Positions 35,655 through 46,205 of a DNA stretch of 64,000 nucleotides are shown in pieces; the first letter of the stretch is position 1; every line of letters starts with the position of its first letter. The notes under the pieces were generated by a model, which was not told where the DNA came from, ran no database searches, and saw only the letters and a list, made by a program, of their open reading frames with translations. The translations under genes and the position numbers were made by a program. The stretch is taken from assembly GCF_910594005.1 (NCBI RefSeq), contig NC_057835.1:49562001-49626000 (forward strand). Direction: 5' to 3'. Source of the stretch: Cervus elaphus. Lineage: Eukaryota > Chordata > Mammalia > Artiodactyla > Cervidae.

Positions 35655-35832
35655 GCCACCATTTTGATCATTTTATACACATTGTCTCATTAAATGCTGT
35701 TGACAAGCTGTAAGATAGCACTTTTAAAAGAGGAAGAAGCTGACTCTGACTTCTAAAGCCATGTAGCTAATACATGGCAGAGGCAGAATTAAACCCAGGT
35801 TCAGTTACCCGTGCTCTTAACTGCTTCTCCAC
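35655..35832 (+). repeat. MIR SINE, sense
   Basis: Clear MIR order: 'cattttatacacattgtctcatt', 'gccatgtagctaatacatggcagaggcagaattaaacccaggttca' and 'ccgtgctcttaactgcttctcc'. Confidence 0.85.
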
Positions 35833-36529
35833 GTTGTTGCTTGAGAGACAAAGATCAGGCTAATTTGCATGTTGCACAAGTGCTAGACTGAAACCCTGGA
35901 CCAAGATTATTGTTGGCTTTACCCAAAGATGCTCAAACTGCAGCTCTTAGGGACCCAACAGTCACAAGGCAGGCAGAACACAGATAAAGATGAACCATAC
36001 ACCCGGCATGAAGCCCCGTCCTGGAGCTTGGATCATGCCTGGGAAGAAAGACACATTGGAGGGTGTGGAAACTTGAGAGAGGCTGACTCTGAGTGGAAAG
36101 TATTTTGAGGGCAACCAGAACAAAGGAGCAGAGCAAAGTGACAGGTGACGTGCAGCAGAGGGCATGGCTCCTTACCAGGAATGTGGCGTGGCCCGGTCAG
36201 ATGCCATGCTCTTAGCCTTGGGCGCTGTCAGCACTCAGATCGTTGTAAGTCACAACACCCTAAAATGTCAACTTCTAATTTGGGTTCATGCCCATTAGAC
36301 TTTCCTTTATAGCTGTGATTGTTGTTCACTAGGCCAGGTAGCTGTGTAGAACACTGGTTAACCAACTTTGTTATTATTTTTCATTTAAATAATTTCTATA
36401 TACTTTATATTAGGTTCAATATATTTCCACCCGTGGCTTCTGTCTTTGAAGACTATAGAATCTAGTGGGGAGTTAGACACATAAATAGCTACTAGGATCT
36501 ATAAAACATGTTAGAAGCAGTGTAGTTGA
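35833..36529. other. Intergenic, no feature seen
   Basis: Unique sequence; nothing recognised. Confidence 0.5.
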
Positions 36530-36770
36530 ATTTTTTAGAACCACTTTCTTGAGTTATGGTTGACATACAAACAGCTGTACATATTTAATGGGTACAACCT
36601 GATGAGTTTGGAGATAAGTGTACACCCATGAAACCATCACCACAATTTATGCAGTAAAGCTATCTATCATCTCAAAAAGTTTCTCCAAAAACTTGTAATA
36701 ACAGGTGCATATTGATAAACTGAAAACTGTATTTATTATTATGTAACACAGGGTACCAACCATAGCCAAA
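36530..36770 (-). repeat. L1 3' UTR fragment, antisense
   Basis: 'cactttcttgagttatggttgacatacaaacagctgtacatatttaatgggtac ... catgaaaccatcaccacaatttatg' is inverted old L1 3' UTR. Confidence 0.85.
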
Positions 36771-36774
36771 TAAC

Positions 36775-37190
36775 ATTTATTTATTCATTTATTCAGTCAA
36801 AATGTATTTCTCAAGTCTCTGTTAAATGTCAGATACTGCATTCATTGCTTGTATATACTTAGAATCAACATAGGGTGACAGGGAACAGACATTTTTAAGG
36901 TCTATATTAATTAATGCTACAGAAAGAAGTTCAAGAAGCTATGGGGGTGCAACATGGGGGATCTACACCAGGCCTAATTGAGTGTCATTTAAATCAAGAC
37001 TTGGCTGAAAATTTAGCCCCTTTTTTGTGAGAAAGAAGATCAGAAACTTCCAGGCAGAGGAATAGAAAATGCCAGGTCCCTGAAGGAGAAGGCTGGGATG
37101 AGTAGAAATGTGCCTGAAGTAAGAACAGAGGGAAAGAAAAGAGGTACCAGGTGAGGCTGGAGACAAGGGTCATGGAAGACATTGTCAACT
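36775..37190 (-). repeat. L2 LINE 3' region, antisense
   Basis: Begins 'ttatttattcatttattcagtcaaaatg' and continues with 'taccaggtgaggctggagacaagggtcatgg'-type phrases of the inverted L2 3' UTR. Confidence 0.55.
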
Positions 37191-38690
37191 GTAGTTTATC
37201 CTATGGTTGACAAAGGACCTTATTCTAAGGGTACTTTATGTATGTTAACTCTATGGGTGGGAATCTGATCTTCTGTCTTTTGTACTTGGGGAAGCTCATC
37301 CTTAGAAAATTTCAGTGAGAACTTGGGTTCACACCGAAGCAGTCTGGCTCCAGAACCCCGCTGAACTGTTACTTGACACGGCCTCTAATGATTAGCTTTG
37401 TGTTTCAGAGAAGAGTGCATGGGTAAGCATGTTCTATACATCAGTCATATCAGTTGGATATGTGAGTGAACCAGAGTAGACTCAGGTTTCAAGAAGAAAT
37501 CACTGTTCATCTATCTGCCTTGAGTACATAAAGCTAGAGGAGACCTTTTGACAAATGCAACCATCACTGGCCAAAGTACTTTCTGTGCCTATAAGACGTT
37601 TTGCACTTAAGAGACTGCAAAAATAGGAGTAGTCCATATTTCAGCCACTTCCATTAAGCTGTCGTACACCTTCTCTGCATTTCCTGCCTTATAGCAAACC
37701 ATGGATTAATAAAGTTTTCTATGCTTAATGAGGGTTTTCCCCTCTCACCTGCCCAACCATCCTGTGTTCTATTTCTGCTATCACAGTTTAATAATTTTAA
37801 TGTGAGCGGCACAAGATCAAACCCAGATCTTGGGCCCTTGAGTGATTGTGAATCATTTAGCAACTGCAAGCCCATCTTTAATGAAGGCTGGAAAGGATTG
37901 AAAGTTTTGAGCTTTTCTTTTCCCCAAATGAACTGTGCCATAGAGTAGTGATAATCATTCTGATAAGCAAATATGCCTTTTCTGCAATTCTAGATAAAAC
38001 TCTTCCCCACCCTAATACCTGAGTATGAGAAATTTCAGGGAATATAGTAAAAAAAGCTAGTCATTTAATTTTATTTTGTGTACTTTATATATATATGGGA
38101 AAGTTGATACACTATAGATACTCAATAGATGTAAATATATTTTAATTAAGCACCTCAAGCTATTGAAAGTGACTGGTTTTCAAAGTTTATTTTTCAATAA
38201 GTAATACAGTCACTCAAAACAATTTTCCACCCATCTCACTGAAACATTATATATATTTATATCCAAATACATACATATATACCTATGTGCATAAACAAAA
38301 TTCTAGTTTCTCATTCTTTAAGTAGAAAAATTGAGGCCACATTCAAGATCAGCAAGTTACTTAGGTCGTTCAGTGTTTTCAAGACATTGCATGTGTGGGT
38401 TGCATTTATAATTCTATAGCTAATGACCCTCAGTAATATTGTATTATTCAACAGCTGATAAAATTTTCTCTGAAGATGTATGGTCATCATCATCACCATT
38501 ATGATCAGTACAATTGCCTTTTTCAAATGAGGCAGAATTCACTACTCCTCAGGGTAGTGGGTCCAGAAGACAGAATGCAAAAAAACATATATATATAGCT
38601 TTACTTGACTTTCTTCACTTCTAGTCTGCTCACCTCAATTCCACCTTGTCACCTCACCAAGAAATTTTGCTTCTTTAGTGTTAAACAAGG
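37191..38690. other. Intergenic, no gene seen
   Basis: AT-rich unique DNA with a short (TA) run near 38083-38096 and another near 38586-38597. No gene recognised. Confidence 0.5.
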
Positions 38691-38702
38691 GAATTGAAGG
38701 CC

Positions 38703-38841
38703 AACTCTCTCTCTCTTTTTTTTTTTTTTTTTGGCCGCACTGTGCAGCATGTGTGATCATAGTTCCCCAACCAGGGATTGAACCCCCAGCCCCTGCAGTG
38801 GAAGCACAGAGTCTTACCCACTGGACAACCAGGGAATTCCC
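38703..38841 (-). mobile_element. CHR-type SINE, antisense, short form
   Basis: (CT) then an 18-base T-run, followed by 'ggccgcactgtgcagcatgtgtgatc' and 'ttacccactggacaaccagggaattccc'. TGAAGGCC at 38695-38702 and 38842-38849 is the likely target-site duplication. Confidence 0.9.
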
Positions 38842-38954
38842 TGAAGGCCTCCTCTTGACCCTCAAGTCAGTTTTCATGTTATTTATGTAGCTATAATGAG
38901 CTGGGGGAGGAGTATAAAGTTTTAGACCATGCATTTTGGAATATCACAAACATG

Positions 38955-39400
38955 GACTTGAATTAGTCCTATCATGTGTTAGCTTTGGGAAGCTCATTTA
39001 TACCCTCTGAGTTATTTCCCATCTGTAACATGGAGGTTGGGCTTCCCAGGTGGCTCAGCAGTAAAGAATCTGCCAGCAGGGCTGGAGACCCAGGAGACTC
39101 AGGTTCAATCCCTGGGTCGGGAAGATTCCCTGGAGGAGGGCGTGGCAACCTACTCCAGTATTCTTGCTTGGAGAATCCCATGGACAGGGGAGCCTGGCTG
39201 GCTACAGTCCATGGGGTTTCAAAGAGTCGGACACGACTGAAACGACTGAACATGCATGCACGTACAACATGGAGGTTATACATACGTCATGAAATTTAGT
39301 TGAGAGTCAAATAAGAAAATTTATTTAATTTCTCAACCCAGTACCTGATACCTTGCCGGGCCCTATTAATGTTATCATCAACGTTATTGTCAACAACATA
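38955..39400 (-). repeat. MIR SINE, antisense, split by a Bov-tA
   Basis: 'ggacttgaattagtcctatcatgtgttagctttgggaagctcattta ... atttcccatctgtaacatgg' is inverted MIR up to 39038. The remainder resumes after the inserted SINE ('agttgagagtcaaataagaaaat'). Confidence 0.55.
39039..39265 (+). mobile_element. Bov-tA SINE, sense, full length
   Basis: Complete head ('gggcttcccaggtggctcagcagtaaagaatctg', B-box-like GGTTCAATCCC) and Bov-A tail ('gagtcggacacgactgaaacgactgaac'). Perfect 12-base target-site duplication AACATGGAGGTT at 39027-39038 and 39266-39277. Confidence 0.96.
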
Positions 39401-40740
39401 TCACTATTGTGATTATCCTTTAGAAAAGGTTAACCCTAGTCTCTCCTTCCAGCCATCAATTCAGTATCTCCAGTCCTTTCTCCAGGATTTTTGAAGGGAC
39501 ACGCCAAGTTCAGGCTGTTAGTGTGGACTCACTGAGCACTGAGATGGGGCGGCATTTGTGGGGCACAGAAGGAGGTGGGGGCAGCCTCTCTCGCTCCGAG
39601 TGAAGCTGGAACATGAAGCTGGCTGGATGTGTGGCTGAGGGTAGCACAGCCAAAAAAGGCCATCTGGACCAGTGCAGACAGGGCTTTCAGGAAGCCTGTG
39701 GAGCCTCTGACTGAACCAAGTTATTTGGCTTCTCATCAACTTAATGTTCAAATTCTCCAAGCCCTCCTGTCTGAGATGCTAATTCCTCCTAAAGAGGTGT
39801 GTGATGTATAGAAGCCCCTATCAATCAGGACAGTGATTTTTCTTCTGCTTCACTTCACTCCTGTCAGCTGGACCGATTCACTGGAAAGCAGAGATTTTCC
39901 TTTATAATAAAGCAAAACCCTAATTTGAATAAACACTGCTGCCAGACCCTCACTTTAAGAGCCTGAACACGTTTGTTTGTGGCTTTGTCACTCCAATAAT
40001 AATTCTCATAGAATAGATGCCAGGTTCGTTTTCCTGTTAGGAAAGCGGTCAAGCTTTTTTGAACCAACCGTACCTTCTGGAAGCATCCAGCCCTTGACTT
40101 CCAAACCTTCTAAAAATTGTCTGAAGGTCAAGAGTATCCTGAATTCCAATGTAACATTAGTATAGAAGCTGTCTCCTCCAACATGTTAATTAGTGATAGG
40201 ATTCTATTTTAAGTCACAGAATGCATCCTGTAATTACTTTCTTTACTTCATTACCTGCTTCAGCCAGGTATATGGCATTCAGAGATGTCTAATTGTGTCA
40301 ACATTCCCACAAGTTAATCAAGACCTTCCTATTAGAACTCTGTATTATAAGGTTAGCCTCTGGTGCTGGGGCAGGGGGAATTTGAGAACAGACACTCTAC
40401 TTCATTTTCCATTGCATCACCTTGAGTTCCCCAAATACAGGACCAGGCATATAAAACTGCTTAGCCAAAAATGTTTACTGAAATGATAACAGCACTTGCC
40501 ACCAGAAGAATTATTTCTGAGTCTCCATGGATTTGCAGCCTTATGGTCAAGTAGCCTTAAAGGAAGATCTCAGTAAGCAATTCTCTACAACTCAGACAAG
40601 CAAATAGTGTGTATGTGTGTGTTTTAGGTAGATTGAAGGTTGGAGAGGGGAGGCAGATATACTTTTGTGGAAAGAGATAGATCTATTATATAATCTCTAC
40701 AATATAGTGCCTATAGTAATTGCTGCAATTAGTAATAATA
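39401..40740. other. Intergenic, no gene seen
   Basis: Unique DNA; no coding feature recognised. Confidence 0.5.
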
Positions 40741-40776
40741 ATAATAGATGCTGATTATATAATGGTTTGGGGCTTC

Positions 40777-41544
40777 GATATGCAGGTGATACCACCCTTA
40801 CGGCAGAAAGTGAAGAAGAACTAAAGAGCCTCTCGATGTAAGTGAAAGAGGAGAGTGAAAAAGTTGGCTTAAAGCTCAACATTCAGAACACTAAGATCAT
40901 GGCATCCAGTCCCATCAGTTCATGGCAAATAAATGGGGAAACAGTGGCTGACTTCATTTTTGGGGGCTCCAAAGTCACTGCAGATGGTGATTGCAGCCAT
41001 GAAATAAAAAGACGCTTACTCCTTGGAAGGAAAGTTATGACCAACCTAGACAGCATATTAAAAAGCAGAGACATTACTTTGTCAACAAAGGTCCATCTAG
41101 TCAAGGCTATAGTTTTTCCAGTGGTCATGTATAGATGTGAGAGTTGGACTATGAAGAAAGCTGAGCGCTGAAGAATTGATGCTTTTGAACTGTGGTGATG
41201 GAGAAGACTCTTGAGAGTCCCTTGGGCTACAAGGAGATCCAGCCAGTCCATCCTAAAGGAGATCAGTCCTGGGTGTTCATTGGAAGGACTGATGTTGAAG
41301 CTGAAGCTCCAATACTTTGGCCACCTGATGGGAAGAGCTGACTCGTTTGAAAAGACCCTGATGCTGGGAAAGATTGAAGGCAGGAAGAGAAGGGGATGAC
41401 AGACGATGAGATGGTTGGATGGCATCACCGACTCAATGGACATGAGTTTGAGTAAACTCCGGGAGTTTATGATGGACATGGAGGCCTGGCATGCTGTGGT
41501 TCATGGGGTCGCAAAGAGTCGGACGCGACTGAACTGAACTGAAC
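40777..41544 (+). mobile_element. Bov-B LINE 3' fragment, sense, inside a SINE head
   Basis: The longest Bov-B piece in the window (~770 bases). It starts at the polymerase YxDD box, which reads Tyr-Ala-Gly-Asp here (40779-40790), and continues through GSKVTADGDCSHEIKRRLLL and LKLQYFGHLMGRADSFEKTL to the 3' end. In-frame stops (41169-41171 and beyond) kill it. A 10-base target-site duplication TTGGGGCTTC lies at 40767-40776 and 41545-41554; the right copy overlaps the first bases of a Bov-tA. Confidence 0.95.
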
Positions 41545-41547
41545 TTG

Positions 41548-41765
41548 GGGCTTCTTTGGTGGCACTAGTGGTGAAGCACCTGCCTGCCAGAGATGTAAGA
41601 GAAGTGAGTTCGATCCCTGGGTCAGGAAGATCCCCTGGAGGAGGGCATGGCGACACGCTCCAGTATTCTTGCCTGGAGAAGCCCATGGACAGAGAAGCCT
41701 GGTGGGCTACAGTCCATAGGGTCGCAAATACTCAGACATGACTGAAGCAACTGAGCGTGCACACG
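41548..41765 (+). mobile_element. Bov-tA SINE, sense
   Basis: 'gggcttctttggtggcactagtgg' head, 'gagttcgatccctgggtcaggaagatcccc' and Bov-A tail 'actcagacatgactgaagcaactgagc'. Its 5' end was hit by the Bov-B insertion just to the left. Confidence 0.93.
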
Positions 41766-42029
41766 TGCACATGTGATGATTTACAGGCTACCTGTGATAT
41801 CCCGTTTGGTCTCCATAACAACTGATGGGAGATTTCTTATTCCCATCTTATTTGTGGGGAGATAGAACTCCAGAGTTCGCTGTGAATAATTTACAGAACA
41901 CAATTGGCTCTGTTGATGTCTCTCCCGATTAACTTACTTCCACCTATTCCCATCTACTCCCTTACACTCCCTTTCCTTAAGGGTGTGATCAGAGATCATG
42001 AGCCATTCCTATGTTTTAGAAGTTGGTGA

Positions 42030-42137
42030 TGTGAACTTGGGCAAACTTCAGGAGATGGTGAGGGACAGAGAGGCCTGGCATGCTGCCTGGCATAGGGTCA
42101 CAGAGTCGGACACAGCTAGGTGACTAAACAACAACAT
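42030..42137 (+). mobile_element. Bov-B 3' end fragment, sense
   Basis: 'gaacttgggcaaacttcaggagatggtgagggacagagaggcctggcatgctg' then 'cacagagtcggacacagctaggtgac'. Only the last ~105 bases remain. Confidence 0.85.
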
Positions 42138-42239
42138 ATTCTATAATCACTCATTTGAAAAACTATCCCATGATTACTTAAATGCTAGGCACAATGATAG
42201 TTTCTAGGGGAAAATAAAAAGCTAATTAAAAAACTACCA

Positions 42240-42475
42240 TGGGCTTCCCTGGTAGCTCAGCTGGTAAAGAATCTGCTTGCAATGCAGGAAACCCTGGTTT
42301 GATTCCTGGATTGGGAAGATCCACTGGAGAAGAGATAGACTACCCACTCCAGTATTCTTGGGCTTCCCTGATGGCTCAGACAGTAATGAATCAATGCAGG
42401 AGACCTGGGTTCTATCCCTGGGAGGAGCCTGGTGGGTTACAGTCTATTGGGTCGCAAAGAGTGACTTTCATTTTA
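42240..42475 (+). mobile_element. Bov-tA-type SINE with two tRNA heads, sense
   Basis: A full head ('gggcttccctggtagctcagctggtaaag'), a short Bov-A piece, a second degraded head ('gggcttccctgatggctcagacag') and a truncated Bov-A tail. The same dimeric plan as at 14467 and, inverted, at 63173. Confidence 0.9.
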
Positions 42476-42565
42476 ATATAAAGATAATTGCTTTTAAGGG
42501 ACTCAAAATCTAATTGGGAAAGTCATAATTGTAAATAAATATTTTTTGTGGAATGTGGTACATGC

Positions 42566-42849
42566 CTGCTGCTGCTGCTGCTGCTAAGTCACTTCAGTCG
42601 TGTCCGACTCTGTGCGACCCCATAGACGGCAGCCCACCAGGCTCCCCCGTCCCTGGGATTCTTCAGGCAAGAACACTGGAGTGGGTTGCCATTTCCTTCT
42701 CCAATGCATGAAAGTGAAAAGTGAAAGTGAAGTCGCTCAGTCGTGTCCAACTCTTAGCAACCCCATGGACTGCAGCCTACCAGGCTCCTCTGTCCATGGG
42801 ATTTTCCAGGCAAGAGTACTGGAGTGGGTGCCATTGCCTTCTCCGTGAT
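42566..42849 (-). mobile_element. Bov-A2 SINE, antisense
   Basis: (CTG)n at the left end, then two inverted Bov-A monomers ('cgtgtccgactctgtgcgacc', 'cgtgtccaactcttagcaacc') joined by 'catgaaagtgaaaagtgaaagtgaagtcg'. Flanks are similar (GTGGTACATGCCT / GTGATAAGTGCCT, 10 of 13) and may be an old duplication. Confidence 0.94.
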
Positions 42850-42974
42850 AAGTGCCTACAAACTGTCAAATAAGAAAGAAAGGTGGATGAATTAACTTTC
42901 TGAGAGAATAAGGCAGAAAAACTTCAGAGTCAATCTTTGGCGAGACTCTGGAGGATGAATAGGAGTTTTTGTTG

Positions 42975-43270
42975 TTTTGGTTTTCTTCCAGTTTTATTGA
43001 GATATAATTGACATACAATATTCTGTAACTTTAGGGTGTATAACATAATGATTTAACATATGTACATGTTGCAAAATGATTACCGCAATAATTTAGTTAA
43101 CATCAGCCATCTCACATAGTCACTTTTTTTTCTTATAACCAGAACTTTAAAGATCTACTCTTTCAGCAACTTTCAAATGTATAATACATTATTGTTACAT
43201 ATAGTCACCCCATTGTACATTATATCCCCAGAACTTGTTTTTTTATAACTGGAAATCTGTAGAATATGAG
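42975..43270 (-). repeat. L1 3' UTR fragment, antisense
   Basis: 'ttattgagatataattgacatacaatattctgtaac ... aacatatgtacatgttgcaaaatgattacc' and 'agtcaccccattgtacattatatccc' are inverted old L1 3' UTR. Confidence 0.88.
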
Positions 43271-43907
43271 TTTTTTAGGAAGAGAAAAAGGGAAGGGAGG
43301 GTTTCTCAGGAAGGGAAATGAGCCAAAGCCCAGAGCTGTGAACTGTGATGGCCTGCTCATGAACAGGTGAGATGCTCACTGTTATAAGTACAGAATACTT
43401 GTGAACAGTGATAATAGTTGAAACTGGAAGGCAAAATCAGGCCAGACAACCTCAGCTGAGCAGTCTAGTTTTTAACCCGGTGTGAGATGAATATGTTCAG
43501 AATGTAGTTTCTTAAAAGGCAGTAAGTTTTATAAATAATAAACTTCACAATTCCTTATCTGGAGAAAGGCCAAGTTGTTCCAGATCAGGTATGGATAGGA
43601 TGTGGGCCTTGAAGTCAATGGTGGGGATTGTATGGGTACTATGACTTTTCCATGGTGGTTGCATGGAGAAAGGGGACAGCTCCTACAGACCCATAAGAGG
43701 AATTCATGCCTTAAAATGCACATACACACAGAGTAAGCTAAACACCACACTCAGGGAACTACAGCCCATGACCAGTGTCAAGAGGGTCATGAGGTGGAGG
43801 TGAAAGCCAGATTGAATAGGTGACTAGTGAACCTGCAGGCTTCTGAGATGCATCTCCCCTTTGGAGCTTTTGTGCTGTCTGCCATCAGCACCATTTAAAT
43901 AAGATAA
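43271..43907. other. Intergenic, no feature seen
   Basis: Unique sequence; nothing recognised. Confidence 0.5.
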
Positions 43908-43919
43908 TAATAAAATAAA

Positions 43920-44161
43920 GGCTTCCCAGGTGCTGCTAGTGGTAAAAAAAAAAAAAAAAAACCCGCCTGCCAATGCAGAAGACATGAGGGACACAGGTTT
44001 GAGCCCTAGGTCAGGAAGAGCCCCTGGAGGAGGGCATGGCAACCCACTCCAGTATTCTTGCCTGGAGAATCCCCATGGACAGAGGAGCCTGGTGGGCTAC
44101 AGTCCACGGGGTCACAATGAGTCAGACACGACTGAAGCAACTTAGCATGCACACACACACG
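43920..44161 (+). mobile_element. Bov-tA SINE with internal A18 run, sense
   Basis: Complete SINE, but the tRNA head contains 18 consecutive A at 43944-43961, just after 'gtggt'. Perfect 12-base target-site duplication TAATAAAATAAA at 43908-43919 and 44162-44173. Confidence 0.95.
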
Positions 44162-44378
44162 TAATAAAATAAACCCACACTTGGTTTTATTTTCCCCTGT
44201 TTCATTTTATTTTCACTTTTAAGGCATATCTGTGTCTGTGTGTGTTTATGTTTTAAAAACCAAAGCATTTCTTTACAAGGGATTTTTTGATACTCGGTAA
44301 ATCTTTGATGAATTTGTTTGAAAATGTATTTTGCCAAAACAACAAAGCTACAGAGTTGTAACAAACCATGTTTCTGCT

Positions 44379-44579
44379 CAGATGGTAAAGAATCTGCCTG
44401 CAGTGCAGGAGACCTGGGTTTGATCCCTGGATTGGGAAGATCCCCTGGAGGAGAACATGGCAACCCACTCCAGTATTCTTGCCTGGAGAATCCCGTTGTC
44501 AGAAGAGCCTGGCGGGCTACAGTCCACAGGGTCGCAAAGAGTCGGGCACAACTGAGCGACTAAGCGCAGCACACAGCGC
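44379..44579 (+). mobile_element. Bov-tA SINE, sense, 5'-shortened
   Basis: Starts 'cagatggtaaagaatctgcc', B-box-like GGTTTGATCCC, Bov-A tail 'gagtcgggcacaactgagcgactaagc'. Perfect 9-base target-site duplication GTTTCTGCT at 44370-44378 and 44580-44588. Confidence 0.93.
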
Positions 44580-44689
44580 GTTTCTGCTGTAATTCCTCCT
44601 TCCATCCGATGCAGGTCTTCCCTCTTTACTAAGCTTCCACCTTTCCTCCCTGCGGTGTACAGGCCTCTGTCCAGCTGAGCCCAGTGTGT

Positions 44690-45075
44690 CCCTCTTCCCC
44701 TGGCCTTATTTTCTTCTCTTCAGACAGGCCCAGTTCTTCCTGCCTCCTGCCTTCACACATGCTGCCTCCCCTTCACTCCACCATTGTGCATGGCTGGCTC
44801 CTTCCTGACATCCGGGCTCCGCCCACATGTCATCTACTCATCAAGGACCTGCATGATCACCCTGTGTAGATATCCCACACCAGTCAGTACCATATCATCT
44901 GCTTTCATTTTCTTCTTACCACTTGGCACCATCTGAAAATGTTTTATTTACATCTTTATTTCTTTATTGTCCATGTCCCTACTAGAACATGGGTCCATCA
45001 CCATCCCTGGATCCTCATGTCTACCACAGAGCCTGTCACATGTTAACCGTTAAAATCTCATTAAATAAACAAGTA
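44690..45075 (+). repeat. L2 LINE 3' end, sense
   Basis: Pyrimidine-rich 3' UTR, 'ttattgtccatgtccctactagaacatgggtcc', 'cacagagcctgtcacatgtta' and terminal 'taaaatctcattaaataaacaa' follow the L2 3' plan. Confidence 0.7.
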
Positions 45076-45439
45076 AATTAAAAAGCAAAATCAGTTTTAG
45101 GGTGACTTAAATTCTGCCCTACCCTGGCATTAGTATTAAAATGCTCCAATTTCTGTTGGCTTTGCTAGTTATGGAGGGAAATGGCTGTCTGTTACTGTAC
45201 TTACATCAAGTTATTTCAGTGTCCTCCATCCAAGGTATGAGTAACTTATGAATCAGTTTTACTATTATCCTCAACCTCTTACCCTTCTGTCTACTGTATC
45301 CCATTCTTCATCCCATGTCCCCACTTTCCCAGTTTATTCTATTTTTGTGCACAATAGGAGAGGAATTTACACTTATTACCTGGGCCAGTGACCTAGCAAA
45401 CGAGACACTATGCTAGGCATCTTATATGCATGATCTCAA

Positions 45440-46205
45440 TGCAGTTTACTTTAAACACCTTCCAAATTTTGTCAGGTCCTACAAATTTGCATTATAATCG
45501 CCTTCAGGGTTATATCCAAAACAGTTATTGCCCAAACCTATGTCAAACTTCTTCCCCTATGTTTTCGTCAAGTAGTTTTATAATTCTTGATCTTCCCTCT
45601 AAATCTTTAATCCATTTTGAGTTGATTTTGTACACAGTGTGAGATGAAGATACAATTTTATTTTTCTTCACATGGATCTCCACTTTTCCCAATATCATTG
45701 ATAAAAGAGACTATACATTCCAAACTGTGTGTTCCTGGTACCTTACTGGGGTTCAGTTGGCCATAAATGCATGGATGTATTTTGGGGCCTTTATTCTGTG
45801 GTGTTGGTCTATAGTCTGTTTTTATGCCAGTACCATATTGTTGATTCCTGTTGTTTTGTGATGTATTTTGAAATCAGGAAGTGTAATGCCTACAGTTTTG
45901 TTTTGCTCAAGATTGTGTCATTTTTTTCAGGGTCTTTTGTGGCTCAGTATGAATTTTAGGATTTTTTTTCTATTTCTGTGATAAACTGCAATGGAATTTT
46001 GATAGGAATTACATTGAATCTGTAGATAATTTTGAGTAATACAGATATTTTAACAGTATTCTTTCAATCTATGAACACATGATATATTACCATTTATCTG
46101 TGTCTTCTTCAGTTTCTTTCATCAGTATCTTATGGTTTTCAATATACAGATTTTTTTTACCTCCTTAGATAAATTTATTACTAAGTATTTCATTCTTATA
46201 TATTC
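45440..46205 (-). mobile_element. L1 ORF2 fragment, antisense
   Basis: Inverted L1 ORF2 phrases in order: 'aatctttaatccattttgagttgattttg', 'tttcttcacatggatctccacttttcccaatatcattgat', 'tcagttggccataaatgcatgg', 'tatgccagtaccatattgttg' and 'gataggaattacattgaatctgtagat'. Not coding now. Confidence 0.93.

Noticed and set aside
35489..35713. Asn/Ser-rich 74-codon open frame
   Set aside because: Product of the AAT/AGT trinucleotide microsatellite running into a MIR.
40883..41479. 198-codon minus-strand open frame
   Set aside because: It is the antisense shadow of a Bov-B copy lying on the plus strand.
45430..45959. Open frames of 70 and 76 codons
   Set aside because: They lie on the antisense strand of an L1 ORF2 fragment.
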